NCBI GenBank assembly: GCA_014529385.2
Contig: CM043965.1
Coordinates: forward strand, 16,058,912-16,118,911
Direction of reading: 5' to 3'
Length of the DNA: 60,000 nucleotides
DNA from: Adiantum capillus-veneris
Lineage: Eukaryota; Streptophyta; Polypodiopsida; Polypodiales; Pteridaceae
Part shown: positions 11,945 to 24,234 of the stretch, one piece after another
Layout of the letters: each line of letters starts with the position of its first letter
Numbering within the stretch: position 1 is the first letter of the stretch
Notes under the pieces: generated by a model
The model's database searches: none
Told to the model about the DNA's origin: nothing
What the model saw: only the letters and a program-made list of their open reading frames with translations
Translations under genes and position numbers: made by a program

Positions 11945-12681
11945 GAGCTTGTTGGCCTGTGGAAGGCCATAGGGTTAAGTGTGCAAAGTTGTTACAAAAT
12001 TGAGGCCATTGGATTCTTTGGCTAGATGAGCGCCACATGGCAAGGTTCTTTATAAAATATCTTTGTTGTCCCTTTTGTTTCCTTAGATCACCTTCTTTGA
12101 GAGACAAGTGTCCCTAAGGGATTCAAAAGTCTTGTGAATAGAAAGCTTAAACTAAAGCAGCATTTACTTTGTTTGCATGCTTGAAAATGACTTCTATACT
12201 TCTATACTATATATGAAGCAGCTTAAATTACTTTGTTTGCATGCTTGAAAATGACTTCTATACTTCTATACTATATATGAAGCAGCTTAAATTTTTTGTT
12301 GGCCTGTGGAAGGCCATAGGATTAAGTGTGCAAAGTTGTTGCAAAACTGAGGCCGTTGGATTCTTTGGCTAGATGAGCGTCACATGGCAAGGTTCTTTAT
12401 AAAATATCTTTGTTGTCCCTTTTGTTTCCTTACATCACTTTCTTTTAGAGACAAGTGTCCCTAAGGGATTCAAAAGTCTTGTGAATAGAAAGCTTAAACT
12501 AAGGCAGCATTTACTTTGTTTGCATGCTTGAAAATCACTTTCTTTTAGAGACAAGTGTCCCTAAGGGATTCAAAAGTCTTGTGAATAGAAAGCTTAAACT
12601 AAGGCAGCATTTACTTTGTTTGCATGCTTGAAAATGACTTCTATACTTATATACTATATATGAAGCAGCTTAAATTTTTTA
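11945..12681. repeat. Complex tandem duplication block
   Basis: A unit of about 350 bp starting GTTGGCCTGTGGAAGGCCAT occurs at 11949 and again at 12297. Inside it a 65-bp part (ACTTTGTTTGCATGC onward) is duplicated at 12167-12291. A 100-bp part (ACAAGTGTCCCTAAGGGATT) is duplicated in tandem at about 12434-12632. The copies are nearly identical, so the expansions look recent. No coding content is seen. Confidence 0.88.
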
Positions 12682-13787
12682 AGGAAGGAAAAACCCTCCA
12701 TGTGTCACTCATTGCTTCATTCAAGAGAAAACCTTACAAGACTTCTATTTTAAAATGCAAAACTCAAAGGTAGGAAGATTTAAAATGTGAAAGTAAATAG
12801 TAACATTACAAAAAATGAAAAGACTTTTGGGAATTGAAAATCAAAGGCTTTCTACTTTACACAAAGTAACTGAACCGTTTAAGTACACATAGCAAAAAGA
12901 CTTTGGAAAATGTAAAGTCAAAAGCCTTTCTACTTTACATAAAGTAAATAGTCCAGTTTAAGTGCACATAACAAAAAAATGACAATTGTTGTGGATATTT
13001 TATTGTTTTATGAGAACTTAATTTTTAAAGATAAAATTGCCTTTGTTTTTTCAAAGGGTTTTTTTTAAGACCAATATTGATATCTCTTAATAATTTGTGA
13101 AAGTGTATTTTCAAATAAAAAAATTTGGCCAAAATCACAATAGTAAGTGAATGTATTTAAATCTCAAAGAAATTACAAAAAGACCTCAAGCTTAGCCGAG
13201 CCTTGAGGTGCTGAAGATTACACATTTGTTCTCTCCCAGAGGCTACCAAGAACAAATTAGGTGTACTATACTAACAAACTTTTACTTACCGTACCTTGCC
13301 ACAACGGCATCCGTGTATTTTGAAAACAAACAAGTGTATTTTCAAAATTTTAAAAATAACTATAAAGAGACACTTCTATATCCTTTCTGAAAGTGCTTGA
13401 AAAATTGTTGGCATTGGGTACCTGTGTTGGTGTCCCTTCTCTCTCAATTTATCGGTTACTATAGTGAGTGCATGTATGTATGTACATGCACATGACAGAG
13501 ACATTAACAAAAACTCAAACATTGAGTATATTTTATAAAGAGAGGAGGGCTTGCCTGCTTATGACAAAGCTCGGACATCCATGGGGTAGATCTTGATGCA
13601 ACTCAAGTATGTAACTGGAGAGAGAGAGAGAGAGAGTTGACAAAGAGAGGAATTTTGTGGACAACCCACTATTAGTTTTAGCAGGAGTACATCTTCTTGT
13701 GTAAATCAGCTTTTGGAATGGTAGATAGGTCAATTTCAACACGTGCTTGTGTATTTGTGTATACGTGTGTGTGTGTGTGAGTAAGTG

Positions 13788-13826
<39 letters not shown>

Positions 13827-15123
13827 AAAGGGCACTTATCAACGAGAAGAAGAGCGTAGAGAGAGGTTCCATGTATATGTATGTGTGCATGTGAGTGTGT
13901 GTGGGGAGGGAGAGAGAGAGAGAGAGAAGACGAAGAAGAAGAAGAGAATTTTAACGTCGTAGGAAACTATCCCAAGAGACCTTAGAGATCTAGCCGACGA
14001 GGAGAGTTGAACTCAAGACCTGTTATTCAAGAGGAAAATGGTATAACCTTTCTATCACCCAAGTGTAGTAGTTGGTTACGCCATTTCCCTCTTGAATAAA
14101 TCTTTCCTTCCCCCTTACCTTCAACAGGCCATCGTGAATCCTCACCTTGTTTTATAATGTATATGGGTCTTTTCATCATTTCAACTTGGTCCTTTCTTTT
14201 AATGCTCATTTGACTTCCTTGTTTAATAAAGGTTATATATTTTTTATAATGTAAATAGATTTATCATTGTAATTTGATCCCTTTATTTAATGCTCACTTG
14301 ACTTCTTTTGTTTTTTAAATCTTTGTTTAGTTTATAAGTTTTATAAAGGTTATATTTTTCTTTTATAATGTAAGTGTCTCTTTTCATCATTGTAATTTGG
14401 TCCCTTTATTTAATGCTCACTTGACTTTTTTTTAATCTTTGTTTACAAATGGTCTCTTCATTTAAAGATTTAATTACTTTCTTGTCAACTTTTTTATTTA
14501 AGACATACTTTTTTTCTTGTAAATTTTTTTTTCATTTACAAATAATTTCTAATAAAAATTTTATAAATTGTCCTTACATGAAAGATTTTTTTCACCACTA
14601 AGAATTTTTTTTTCGACTTTTGGTTTTGATATGCAAATGTCACCTTATTACTTCAATGCATGTATTATTAGTAGAGATTAGTTTTAAAAAAACTTCACAA
14701 CTAAGATCTTTTTGTTTTGATACATAAATGTCACCTTGTTACTTTAGTGCATGTATTATTATTAGGGATTAGGTTTAGACATTTTCAATATTCATTTCTA
14801 TCCTAAAAATATCATGTATTTATTTCATTTAATAGCATGCATCATTTTATTGTATAATTTGTTTTATTGATATATTTATACAAGAATTGGATGAATCCCT
14901 AAACCTTCACTAATATTTTATATGCGTTATGTTTTCATGAGGTCAATTAATATAACACTCATACATAAGGGCATAAGGAAAAGCGAAGATTTTTGGTGCA
15001 ATTCCTTTATCATTTAATTGAATTGTTGGATGTTCTCCATGTGGCATTTGAACGTTTTTGGATTTTAATGCGTGCAAATGGGAGTGCCCCCCCCCACTCT
15101 CTCACTTCGTTGGAGTCGAGGTA

Positions 15124-15126
<3 letters not shown>
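12682..15126. other. AT-rich intergenic DNA with short duplications
   Basis: No gene is recognisable. Near 14150, 14250 and 14370 are three diverged copies of a roughly 110-bp unit (TAATGCTCACTTGACTT). At 14619-14690 and 14710-14778 a 70-bp unit (AATGTCACCTTRTTACTT) is duplicated. GA runs lie at 13619-13636, 13791-13822 and about 13910-13926, with GT/GA mixtures between. Confidence 0.6.
13995..14070 (-). mobile_element. Possible tRNA-related SINE head
   Basis: On the minus strand, GGGTGATAGAAAGG is A-box-like and GGTCTTGAGTTCAACTC, about 40 nt later, is B-box-like, the spacing of an internal RNA polymerase III promoter. A short inverted repeat (TTATTCAAGAGG at 14021 and CCTCTTGAATAA at 14089) overlaps it. 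No tRNA cloverleaf is evident. Weak call. Confidence 0.35.

Positions 15127-15193
<67 letters not shown>
15127..15193. repeat. (CT)n microsatellite
   Basis: A run of more than 30 CT units, just upstream of the 15.24-kb shared segment. Confidence 0.95.
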
Positions 15194-15195
<2 letters not shown>

Positions 15196-15869
15196 GTAGG
15201 CCGCCGTAAATCTTTACCTTGTTTGGAAAAGCCATGAGTTGAAAATGGGAAAACGTGGCAAATAAGTGTTGAAAGCGAAAGTTGAAGGGGAAAGGAGAGT
15301 GTCGACTGGAGTTTGTTTTTTGGAAAAGCTGTGAGTTGACTTGAGTTCTTTTTTAGGAAAATCCATCCAATGGCGCAGTCTGCATGTAATGGATACATGA
15401 GTAATAAAAAGGAATTGCGCTACCAAGGTCATACGTATCACTGCACAGATCGAGAACTGCACAGGCCGAGAACGCTGGCTGGGAATGCTTACTGCAGAAG
15501 CTGAGAATGCAGGATGATCACGCTGAAAATGAAATTCTGCAAAGGTTGAGAACGCTGCAGAGGCTGAGAATGCTGCAAAAGCAGTCCTGCACAGGTTGAG
15601 AACAAATTTCTGCATAGGTAGTCTTTGGAGGCATTTCTTCCCACAGGTTGGAGATCAAGTGCAACAGAGAAAGCATCTGATTGGGAGACGGAGGTTACGA
15701 AGGCCGCCCTCTTCTTGCTTGTGTCACGTTCGTGCGAGGAGGTAAATGTGCTTGCATTTTGTTGCTTTCGTGTGTTGTTTTGGTAGGGTTCTCACACGAA
15801 AATTGTTGCTATTTATGCATGTTGTTACTGTGTTCGTCAATTGCCTTACATTTTGAGGATTCTTATGCA

Positions 15870-17069
15870 ATGGCGAGGATGAAGCAACTCGCCCGCTCAA
15901 TAGAGGCCGCTCCCTCTAGTTCAAGGAGACCGCGAGGTAGGCCAAGACTCTCCGAACAGGAGAGAGTCGCTCGCATAGAAGCCAACAAGCCCAAGAAATG
16001 CTTGAGCTTAGCATAACAATATCTACTGGCGGAAGCGACGTGGACGTTGCTTTGTTTCTGAGGCTGAAAGCCTTTGTGGAGGAGGAAGCGGTTGTTGGCA
16101 TGTGCTCGATCGAGCGCGGTGGCATTGTCTTCCACCTCCACTTCCAGATGGTCCTTTGAATCATGGCGACGTCCATTCTCGCAGTGAACAAGAAGATAAA
16201 ACAATACTTGGGGTGGGATGCTAACAGCCCTGTCGGAGCTAACATTCTATGTCGTGGCCTTAAGCAGAATAACATGCACACTTTCCATGGCATGTTGGGG
16301 TACTGCATGAAGGACATGGACCAACCACATTACACGAACTTCTCCCACAACGTGACAACAGACGATATCAACAAGGGAATTGAACTGTACACACAGTACG
16401 GGGCCAACGAGCTGAAGAATAGGGTTTTTTTGACGAATGCAAATATTTTCGACCGTGCAATTATGTACTAGAAGTTCCATTTGCAGCATCCAATCGGTAA
16501 CAACTTCTTGTCGACATTGCACCATATGCTAAATTCTGGCAAGTACTACTCGTCCTCCTCATGGATAACACCTTTTCAAGGGCGTCGGATGCCCTTGAAG
16601 AAGATCAAAGCTTTGTGGCAAAGCATGATTTTCCCTTCATCCACTACATACCAAGATGTCATTGATATTTTCGTCCTTGACGAGGCCTACACCAATGCGC
16701 AACCTCAAATCGATTGGTTCCTCAGAAGGTGGAAAGAAAACCACAGGTATATTTATATATTTCTCTCGTTACTTGTGTTGCAATTCTACCTTTTTGTATT
16801 GACTCGCTTTGATGTCGCCAATTTGCTCTCAGTGACCTGGTGAACTAGCCAACCCCTCAGCAACTCACTCCTCCGAGCGCAGCGTCTGCGAAAATGCACG
16901 CCTTTGCCTCCCAATAGATGCTTTCCAAGGCGTGCTCGACAATCCTTCAAGCTCCAAAGGCAAAGAACCCATTGTCATAGTAGACAGTGATGATGAAGAC
17001 AACGTAGTCCTAGGCGCAGACTTCATTCCTCTTGTTACTAGGAGAGGGATCACTACTGTTGCTAGTTAG
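15870..17069 (+). pseudogene. HUH endonuclease of a Replitron-like transposon, decayed
   Basis: A rolling-circle type (HUH) nuclease. From ATG 15870 the protein begins MARMKQLARS, then has an AT-hook-like RRPRGRPRLS. After a one-base frame change near 15990 it continues to the metal-binding motif HLHFQ at 16133-16147 (His-hydrophobic-His). An in-frame TGA at 16157 follows. The frame then resumes through NILCRGLKQNNMHTFHGM, the putative catalytic-tyrosine motif GYCMKD (about 16300) and a downstream domain, broken by TAG at 16469. It ends at a plausible donor at 16747. After an intron, 16833-17069 contains IVIVDSDDEDN, a SUMO-interacting-type motif, in another frame. The family link (Replitron HUH proteins of green plants and algae) is from memory; the HUH and tyrosine motifs are directly visible. 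At least three lesions make this copy inactive. Confidence 0.65.
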
Positions 17070-17139
17070 AACAATGTATATAGAATTTTGTGAACTCCTT
17101 CACATACATCGTCCTCGTCTACTCCTCTGAGAACATCTA

Positions 17140-17640
17140 TGTTTTTTTGCAGGTTCGATGGAGACGTCCAGTCCCCAAGAAAGCGAGGAAACACAACCTC
17201 CAGAATCACAGGCATTAGACGAGGATGCAACTCTCGACAGACTCCACGACATACTCGTTTAGATGTGGCACCAAGTGCGTGGAGACACTCCTACACTCAA
17301 CGACTCTCCATACATTTATTAATAACTGAGTAGATAGTATAAAAACCATGATTAATGAATACGAAATCAATGTCACGGATGTCCAAATCTTACAGCTGCA
17401 AGAGCGAATTCATGGCTTGTGCACTGAGGTCGCATCGCTTAAGCTCCAACTCAATAGGTTAAATGCAATTGTAACATGGTTAAATAATATTACTAATAAA
17501 TTTCATTGTTGGCATACTCTACACTTTCATGGTTCAAATAAATTTCATTTTCCTTGTATTGCTAAATGTGTTAACGCTCCCCCTCGCGACAAGATTGATT
17601 TCGACTACGATACGAACATCTTGTGATATAAGTGAAAGTG
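17140..17640 (+). other. Possible trailing exons of the HUH element
   Basis: Short open stretches continue on the same strand. One near 17157-17260 is acidic, with ETSSPQESEETQPPESQ. Another, 17348-17500, has heptad-like leucines (LQLQERIHGLCTEVASLKLQ) suggesting a coiled coil. Similar composition and strand suggest they belong to the element, but no clean splice chain could be built. Confidence 0.35.
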
Positions 17641-17849
17641 GATGCCCATGCATAAATATAGCTCCTTACGTGCCTCTTCATTACTTTGTTGTTTCAAAAA
17701 AAATTGTATTCTGTATTTCTATGACCAAAGAAATGTGTGAACTACATGATGTCCCCTTTATACAGTCCCATAGTTCTGTCATACTTTCTTGCAACTTTTT
17801 GAAGATGCTTTGGAATTTTCTAAGAAATGAATTTCTTTTTGCACTTGCG

Positions 17850-17925
17850 AGTAGGTCACATTGCATAAGAAGAAGAAACACTCACCCGTCCACTACTCCG
17901 CTGCATGAGAGCGTGAGAGGTACGT
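17850..17925. repeat. Segment whose two halves recur at 11.07 and 11.72 kb
   Basis: GTCACATTGCATAAGAAGAA, followed 30 bp later by CTACTCCGCTGCATG and GAGCGTGAGAG, recurs as two separated parts: GTCACATTGCGTAAGAAGAA at about 11064, and CTACTCCGCTGCATG with GAGCGTGAGAG at about 11718. This may mark ends of related elements. Confidence 0.6.
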
Positions 17926-18269
17926 CAATATAATCATCCATGCTCTATGCATGCTTTTTGGCAAAAATGAAGGGAAGAATTTTATTGAAAACAAGGGAAA
18001 GGGTCACGATGGCTTTCTAAAAAAATAAGGAAGTGATAAAATCATTAGGTTGAGTTCAACTAGAATTATATAAGGTGAAACAGTATTCATGAATGTCTCT
18101 TTTATTAAGCGATCAAGTGTCCTCCTCGCAAAGAAACAAACCAAAAATACTAGCAAACCTTTTGAAATTTGTAATATTTTTTAACTAAGTTTTGACATCA
18201 TTGCACCGGTTTTTCTTCTCTTTACCATAGTTTTCTCTCATTTATATATATAAAATAAAAAACTCATTA

Positions 18270-18301
<32 letters not shown>

Positions 18302-18854
18302 ATATCTAAATATATAAATTTATATATATAATTAAAAAGCTCATTAACATATAGTATATAGTATATATTTACTTATTTATATATTGTGTGTGTGTTATGT
18401 ATATGCATGTATGGAACTTACTAGAATTGAGCACGGTGAAGCTTTACTTTTTCATTCTAAAAGAATAGGATGCAAGAGAATATATCCATTTAATACTTTA
18501 AAACCAAAATGACATTTAAGATAAGTCTCAATCATCACTTAAAAAGGGAAATAACATTTAATGTAAGCCTCCATCATGCGCTCAAAACAATGAAAGTCTC
18601 CCTAACCCAACACAACCCTACCTAACCCAACACAACACTAAGGTTTTTTTTTAAAAGCCAAAAAAAATCAATATTTTGAGTGGTTGGAGGAGACAAAATG
18701 AGTAAAGATATTCATTATGGAGACAAGTAAACATATTCACATGAGGCCTACTCGCTCTCCCTTTATTATATTCATCTCTATCATACATTCCTTATGATTC
18801 TTTTCTTTACATTTGAAGGTTATCATAGTCTATTGCCCTTGCCTCATAAAATGT

Positions 18855-18935
18855 ATAGGACAGAATTCGAACTCATGTAGATGCAGCATTGACTCTGTGC
18901 GCTCTGATCTAACCACTCAGGCAACAGTCGACAGT
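18855..18935 (-). mobile_element. tRNA-derived SINE fragment
   Basis: On the minus strand, GCCTGAGTGGTTAGATCAGA is an A box of Leu/Ser tRNA style. About 35 nt later ATGAGTTCGAATTC is a strong B box. The flanks do not form an acceptor stem or full cloverleaf, so a tRNA-derived SINE is more likely than a functional tRNA gene. Confidence 0.6.
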
Positions 18936-19052
18936 TGTTCCGAGAATTCGTATTGTTTTAACAAAAAATATTGTGCTTTCCCACCGCCTTGACATGGACT
19001 CCAAGAGATGACTCCCTAGACAGGTCGAAGCTCCTCAAGCACTTCTCGTAGT

Positions 19053-19113
<61 letters not shown>

Positions 19114-19453
19114 GCGACTGGAATCGCCTCCTCGGGAGCATCTATCTTGATTCGCCTCTTCTTTTCTTTTTCAAAGATTGTATCACCTACTCACATGGTT
19201 ATTAACCATGGAGATGAATTATATCCAGAATTGAACCGATGATACTTTGAAATCTATTTAATCTATGATAAAGTTGACAGTGATTACGATGCAGCTTCCA
19301 ACGTAAGCTACTTAGAGGATGCACAATAGGGGGCTGGTGATGCGGCAAGGTCCCAACGATGTAGGCTATGCTTGGTCATATTATGCATGGCCATTGTTAC
19401 GGCTGCACAACAGACCCTCATGCTCTATATCTTCAGACTTCCTCTATTGTGTC

Positions 19454-19497
<44 letters not shown>

Positions 19498-21129
19498 AAC
19501 ACACACACACGATAATATCCCACAGCTTGGAGAGTGATAGCGGCTTGGAGCAATCATTCAAGAGAAAGAGCCAGAGACCCTTCAAGAAGCTAAGGTAGTT
19601 TTTAGTAGGTTGAGCTGAGCTACTCTCTCTCTCTCTCTCTACATATATATATATATTTATTTATTTATTTATTTATTTATATATAATACTCCCCACGGTT
19701 GTGGATAGTGGAGAATGGTAGCAGCTGGGAGAGACCTTCGAAGAGCTAGAGTAGGAAACCCTTCACCAGGCTAAGAGAGAGAACCGCCTCCTCTCCACCC
19801 TCTTTGCAACCTCCATCTCTTCTACCACAACCCCTATGCCCATATGTTCCATGGCCTCAAACAATACCCAATCCTTCTCACCCTTCAACCACCATCTCCT
19901 TATGCAATAGCTCCCATGTTTCCTTACCACAAGATATGCATACCCAGTGTTTCTCTCTGTGGCGTTGGGCAAGCAAGTGTTAGTTGTGATGTACAAGCTG
20001 ACTGAGATCATATCGGCTATTCTCACTGTGAGGTTGACATGCAACAGAGAAATATACAAGCAATATAAAGAGGCTGCTAGAGACGGGGCACTTAGTGATC
20101 TATTGGGAGGGGAGGTGGTCCTGCTATGCTTCACTATTGTGTTGTTTGCAGAGAGGACAAACCAAACAGTGGCGGTGGAGGTTCTGCCCAAGATGAGTGT
20201 GTTCAGGCCTTCAACCCTTTCTTTTTTCTCATGAACCCGTGCCCACACTATGATATCACCTTCTTGGCACATGCAGTTTCCACACAAGCTGATCCACGTC
20301 GGTGGAAATCCCACCTAGAGGTGGCCAACTACATTTAAAAGATGATAACAGGCATAATGGTTTCCAGTGCACCTGTAGCTTCACCCTTTGTGATGAGCAT
20401 ATTCTCATGCTCACTCAAGTTGGAGATGGCTTCGTCAAGCAATAAATTATGAATGACTCTCTCTCCCTCTATTTCATCTCATCTCGCCCACACCAAGACT
20501 CTTGCCTCGTGTGTATTATAATTTTTAACCTTCCGTTATTGTTCTCAAGGGTAGCTTGGGTAGGCCTTGTGATTTTATCACTTGAAACTAATGAAAAAGG
20601 GAAGGTTATTTTTTTTAAATGCAAATTTTTGATTGGGTGAAAAAGATAGAAAATACTCATTACAAGACAACCAAGTATATTCACATAGGTACTCAATCGT
20701 GGAAAGGAGAGTCAAGAGTTGTGTTCAAAAGAGGTGGACTACTTTTCATCACTTGCTTGTTTACATAAATTAAAATTTCAATTTCCATCTATGGTTATGA
20801 CGGGACTTCTTTAACATCCACCTTCTTGTCTTTTATTGTCACTACAATCAAATTTCAAAAAGCCACATCATACTAAAGCTAAAGCTGCAAGCAAGCCACG
20901 CCATACTAAAGTCATCTTCTATGATGGGACTTGTTTAACATCCACCTTCTTGTCTTCCCTCAGGACTAAGTGACATGCATATGGGAGGGTGGGGTCTCCG
21001 GTGGGAGGATTGTGGGCCATAGATTTGGGATGCGCGTACCTTAAATTACAAAAACTCTAGATTACTTTTTGTAATAAAAGTAATCTAGGATACTCGTATT
21101 TCGAAAGTAATTCAGGGTACCCCATTTTG

Positions 21130-21200
21130 TGGCCGTGGGGTTTGAACACATGACTTCACCCATGCGAGACACATGTCCCAACCACTTCGCCTTGCGTGTG
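21130..21200 (-). mobile_element. tRNA-derived SINE fragment
   Basis: On the minus strand, AAGGCGAAGTGGTTGGGACA (A-box-like) is followed about 30 nt later by GTGTTCAAACCCCAC (B-box). No complete tRNA fold is visible. It resembles the 18.9-kb copy only in promoter boxes. Confidence 0.55.
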
Positions 21201-21462
21201 CTTTTGAAGGATGCAGGCTCTAGTTTACTTAAAACATGTATGTAAAGTGGCGACACTTGCCCCTTCTCTCGCTTCCCATCGACAAGCGCTAACTCTCACG
21301 AGCCTCTGTCTCATGGAATTATCAAAGACTTGCACAATGAGCTAGCTGAGATACTTGTACGCAAGCAGACTTGAGTGACTTTGAGATCGAGCAAAGAGTG
21401 TGACAGGATTTTTTGGTGTATGTTGTTAGCCACCACAGGTGGATGACAGAGAGAAAGTTCAA

Positions 21463-21469
<7 letters not shown>

Positions 21470-21512
<43 letters not shown>

Positions 21513-21609
21513 GCGCTTCATTCTACAAGAAAATATATCCACATCGGAGAAGGGTATGTATGAAAGTCTCTCTCTCCGATGTGGATAGATTTTCTTGTAG
21601 AATGAAGCG

Positions 21610-21651
<42 letters not shown>
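21470..21651. repeat. Fold-back palindrome with GA and TC arms
   Basis: Arm 21511-21550 and arm 21573-21612 are reverse complements over 40 bp with one mismatch (right arm starts TCTCCGATGTGGAT). The outer flanks continue the palindrome as (GA)n at 21470-21509 and (CT)n at 21613-21651, giving arms of about 80 bp around a 22-bp loop. GT and AC sequence follows on the right. The transcript of either strand would form a long hairpin. Confidence 0.9.
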
Positions 21652-21654
<3 letters not shown>

Positions 21655-22275
21655 GTGTGTGTGTGTGTGTGTGTGTGTTGAAGACCACACGCGTGCGCCC
21701 GCGCGTTTGGTCTTCAACATCCCTTCATAGGTTGCTTCTTTTGCTCACACGAGACACTACAACTTTCTCTTGAAGCTTCCTTCAACAATCCATTTTGCAG
21801 TTGAAAATGCACCTATTGGTGTTGATGGAGTTGATGACAGCAAGCAGGGCCATAGGTAGAGGAAGGCGAGGGTAGCAAGATAACACATAGAGCACAGAAA
21901 GAGGAGAGCGGTGGAGCAAGCACTTCAATCCATAGATTCGTTTGCTTAGCAGTCTAGATGGCACACTGCCCCATCACTGTCTTCAGCACCACATCTCGTC
22001 TGCATCCTTGTCTTTGCTTTGAATTGCTCACTCAAAGGCTCTCCAGCTAGTTGAGGTGGCAGCTAATGTTGTGTCTCCTAGCAATACTGAAGTGTTGATG
22101 GCATAGATAGTTGAACAAACAAAGGCCGTGGGCAGAGCTAAGGTAGAGGTTGGTGAGGGACTATTGTGGTAACAAGCTGTGAGGGCTGCAAGTAACCAGG
22201 CAAGTTGAGGATGTAGGTGACACAACAAGGTGTGGGTGCAGAGGGGTGGGGCTTAAATCTCCTCCTCAATAAGGC

Positions 22276-22336
<61 letters not shown>

Positions 22337-23106
22337 TGCAATTGCACAACCCTGCACATAGAGAAGAAGAGAACCTTGTGCTTGTGTTGGCTTGTCCACT
22401 ACAAAAAAAGACTATCTCAACGAAAAGATTACTTTGGCTTCAGATAAGAAGATCTAACTCTACGCTATAAATTTGGAAATGTTGGCTATTCATTGCTCAT
22501 ACCTCTCATTATGTTTTCTTATCACCGCTCATGCCTCTTCTGCCTCTTTATTTTCATGGAAATTCTCCACTTGTCTCAATTTGGCACGCCTCATGATTTT
22601 GCTGAAATTATGGGAACATGGTTGATCCAGTAAATGCGAGCTAATGTAAATTTGGGTGTCCCGAGCGACGTTTTATAAATATAAGGCACCAAATCTATGG
22701 CTTGGATTTTTCTCACGACTCCCAAGATGATCGCCTCCCACCACACCCCTCTCACTTAGAGAGGAGGGTGGGTCGTGTGACCTAGGGTTGCTTTTAGATA
22801 TGCATTTAAGCCGTTCCCCACGTATATGTCTCTCTTTAAAGAAAAAATTTGAAGTACCCAAAATCTATGAATCTAACTCTATTCTATAACGGCAGCATGA
22901 CTCTCATGCCACGTGGTGTCAATTGCGAGTTGAAGGCTAGGGACAAACAAGTAGCTATCGGATGAGCTACGAGCCCAGCTGATAGGCCCCATGCATTTAC
23001 GACATTCGTGCGTGCTCTATGTTTCTTGTCAATCATTAACCTTGGTAGTCAAGCTTCGTGTTGACCCTTGACTCCTTGAGTATATGCGCATTGCCCTGCA
23101 CTCAAG

Positions 23107-23157
<51 letters not shown>

Positions 23158-23578
23158 GGCCTTCAACAATGCACTCCTTCAGGAGGTGAACGTCAACGTC
23201 GAGGCGACCTTCAACGATGCACACTTTGAGCAGGTGAACTAATCTATATTTATGTGTGTGTGTGGTAGCCTGCTAGGCAACAAGGAGTCCAAGAGCGACG
23301 AGGAAAGAGGCCATGGGCAATACCTTGTGGTATGGCCAGCAAGGGATTTGGATGGTGGCAAGGGAAAAGGCCATGCGGTGGCCATAGAGGCAATGTGTCA
23401 AGAGGCCATTAGCCCGAGCGGTGGAGCAGAAGGCGGGCTCCTGTAGTAGCTGGTAGCAACCTCCTTTAGTAGCTGGCGGTAGCCTCCTGCACACGTGCGC
23501 ATCTCTCTCTCTCTCTCTGTCTCGCGCACACAACTTCCACACACGCATGGCTCATTCTCAAGCTGTCAACCGGTTGGA

Positions 23579-23627
<49 letters not shown>

Positions 23628-23705
23628 GAAATTGGCTCTGCTGCTTTTGCCACACCTGCTGATGGAATCCGATGACGAGGTTGCATGCGCTGTCAGCCAT
23701 GTTGA

Positions 23706-23775
<70 letters not shown>

Positions 23776-23917
23776 CCTTTCTTGCTTATTTCAAGAAGCG
23801 GAATGGGCAACAACATCAGGCGGCAAGTCAAGGACCCTAAAGCTGCCCAACTAGGTAATTTTTTATAAAAATTTTGATTTTTTATTTAATTCATTTTATC
23901 AAATCAATCATTTAATT

Positions 23918-23962
<45 letters not shown>

Positions 23963-24234
23963 AAAATAGAAAGTGCCAAAGAGAGAAAACAAGAAAAGGG
24001 AGGGAGAGAGATAGATTTTATTATCGTCCTCGGAGGTCAAATAAGATCTGTGAGACCAAAGTTACATGTGATGTAGTATGTGTGTGGCTGAAGAGTGGCT
24101 CTCGATGCTCCAAAATTGTGGTGATGAGGATCGCAATGGAGAGCTCACATTGTGGTGGGGAGAGGAAAGTGTGTAGGTTTAAGTCAAGGCTAAAAAGTGA
24201 GGGAAACAAGTTTGGATGTGACCAAAAGTTGAGC

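Larger units (their letters stand above)
17930..24230. other. Repeat-rich intergenic DNA without a recognisable gene
   Basis: AT/GT tracts lie at 18240-18400. CT or GA runs lie at about 19057-19110, 19457-19497, 22281-22334, 23118-23156, 23580-23624, 23750-23775 and 23921-23960; TTTA repeats near 19657-19680. A 60-bp unit (GGGACTTSTTTAACATCCAC) is repeated at 20812 and 20926. An open frame of 183 codons on the minus strand at 19763-20314, and one on the plus strand over the same region, have no family features I recognise. Confidence 0.6.

Noticed and set aside
18855-18935. Functional tRNA gene
   Set aside because: Promoter boxes are present but no acceptor stem or anticodon arm can be formed.
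19763-20314. 183-codon minus-strand open frame
   Set aside because: No recognisable motif, poor composition, and an equally plausible frame on the other strand; not supported as a gene.
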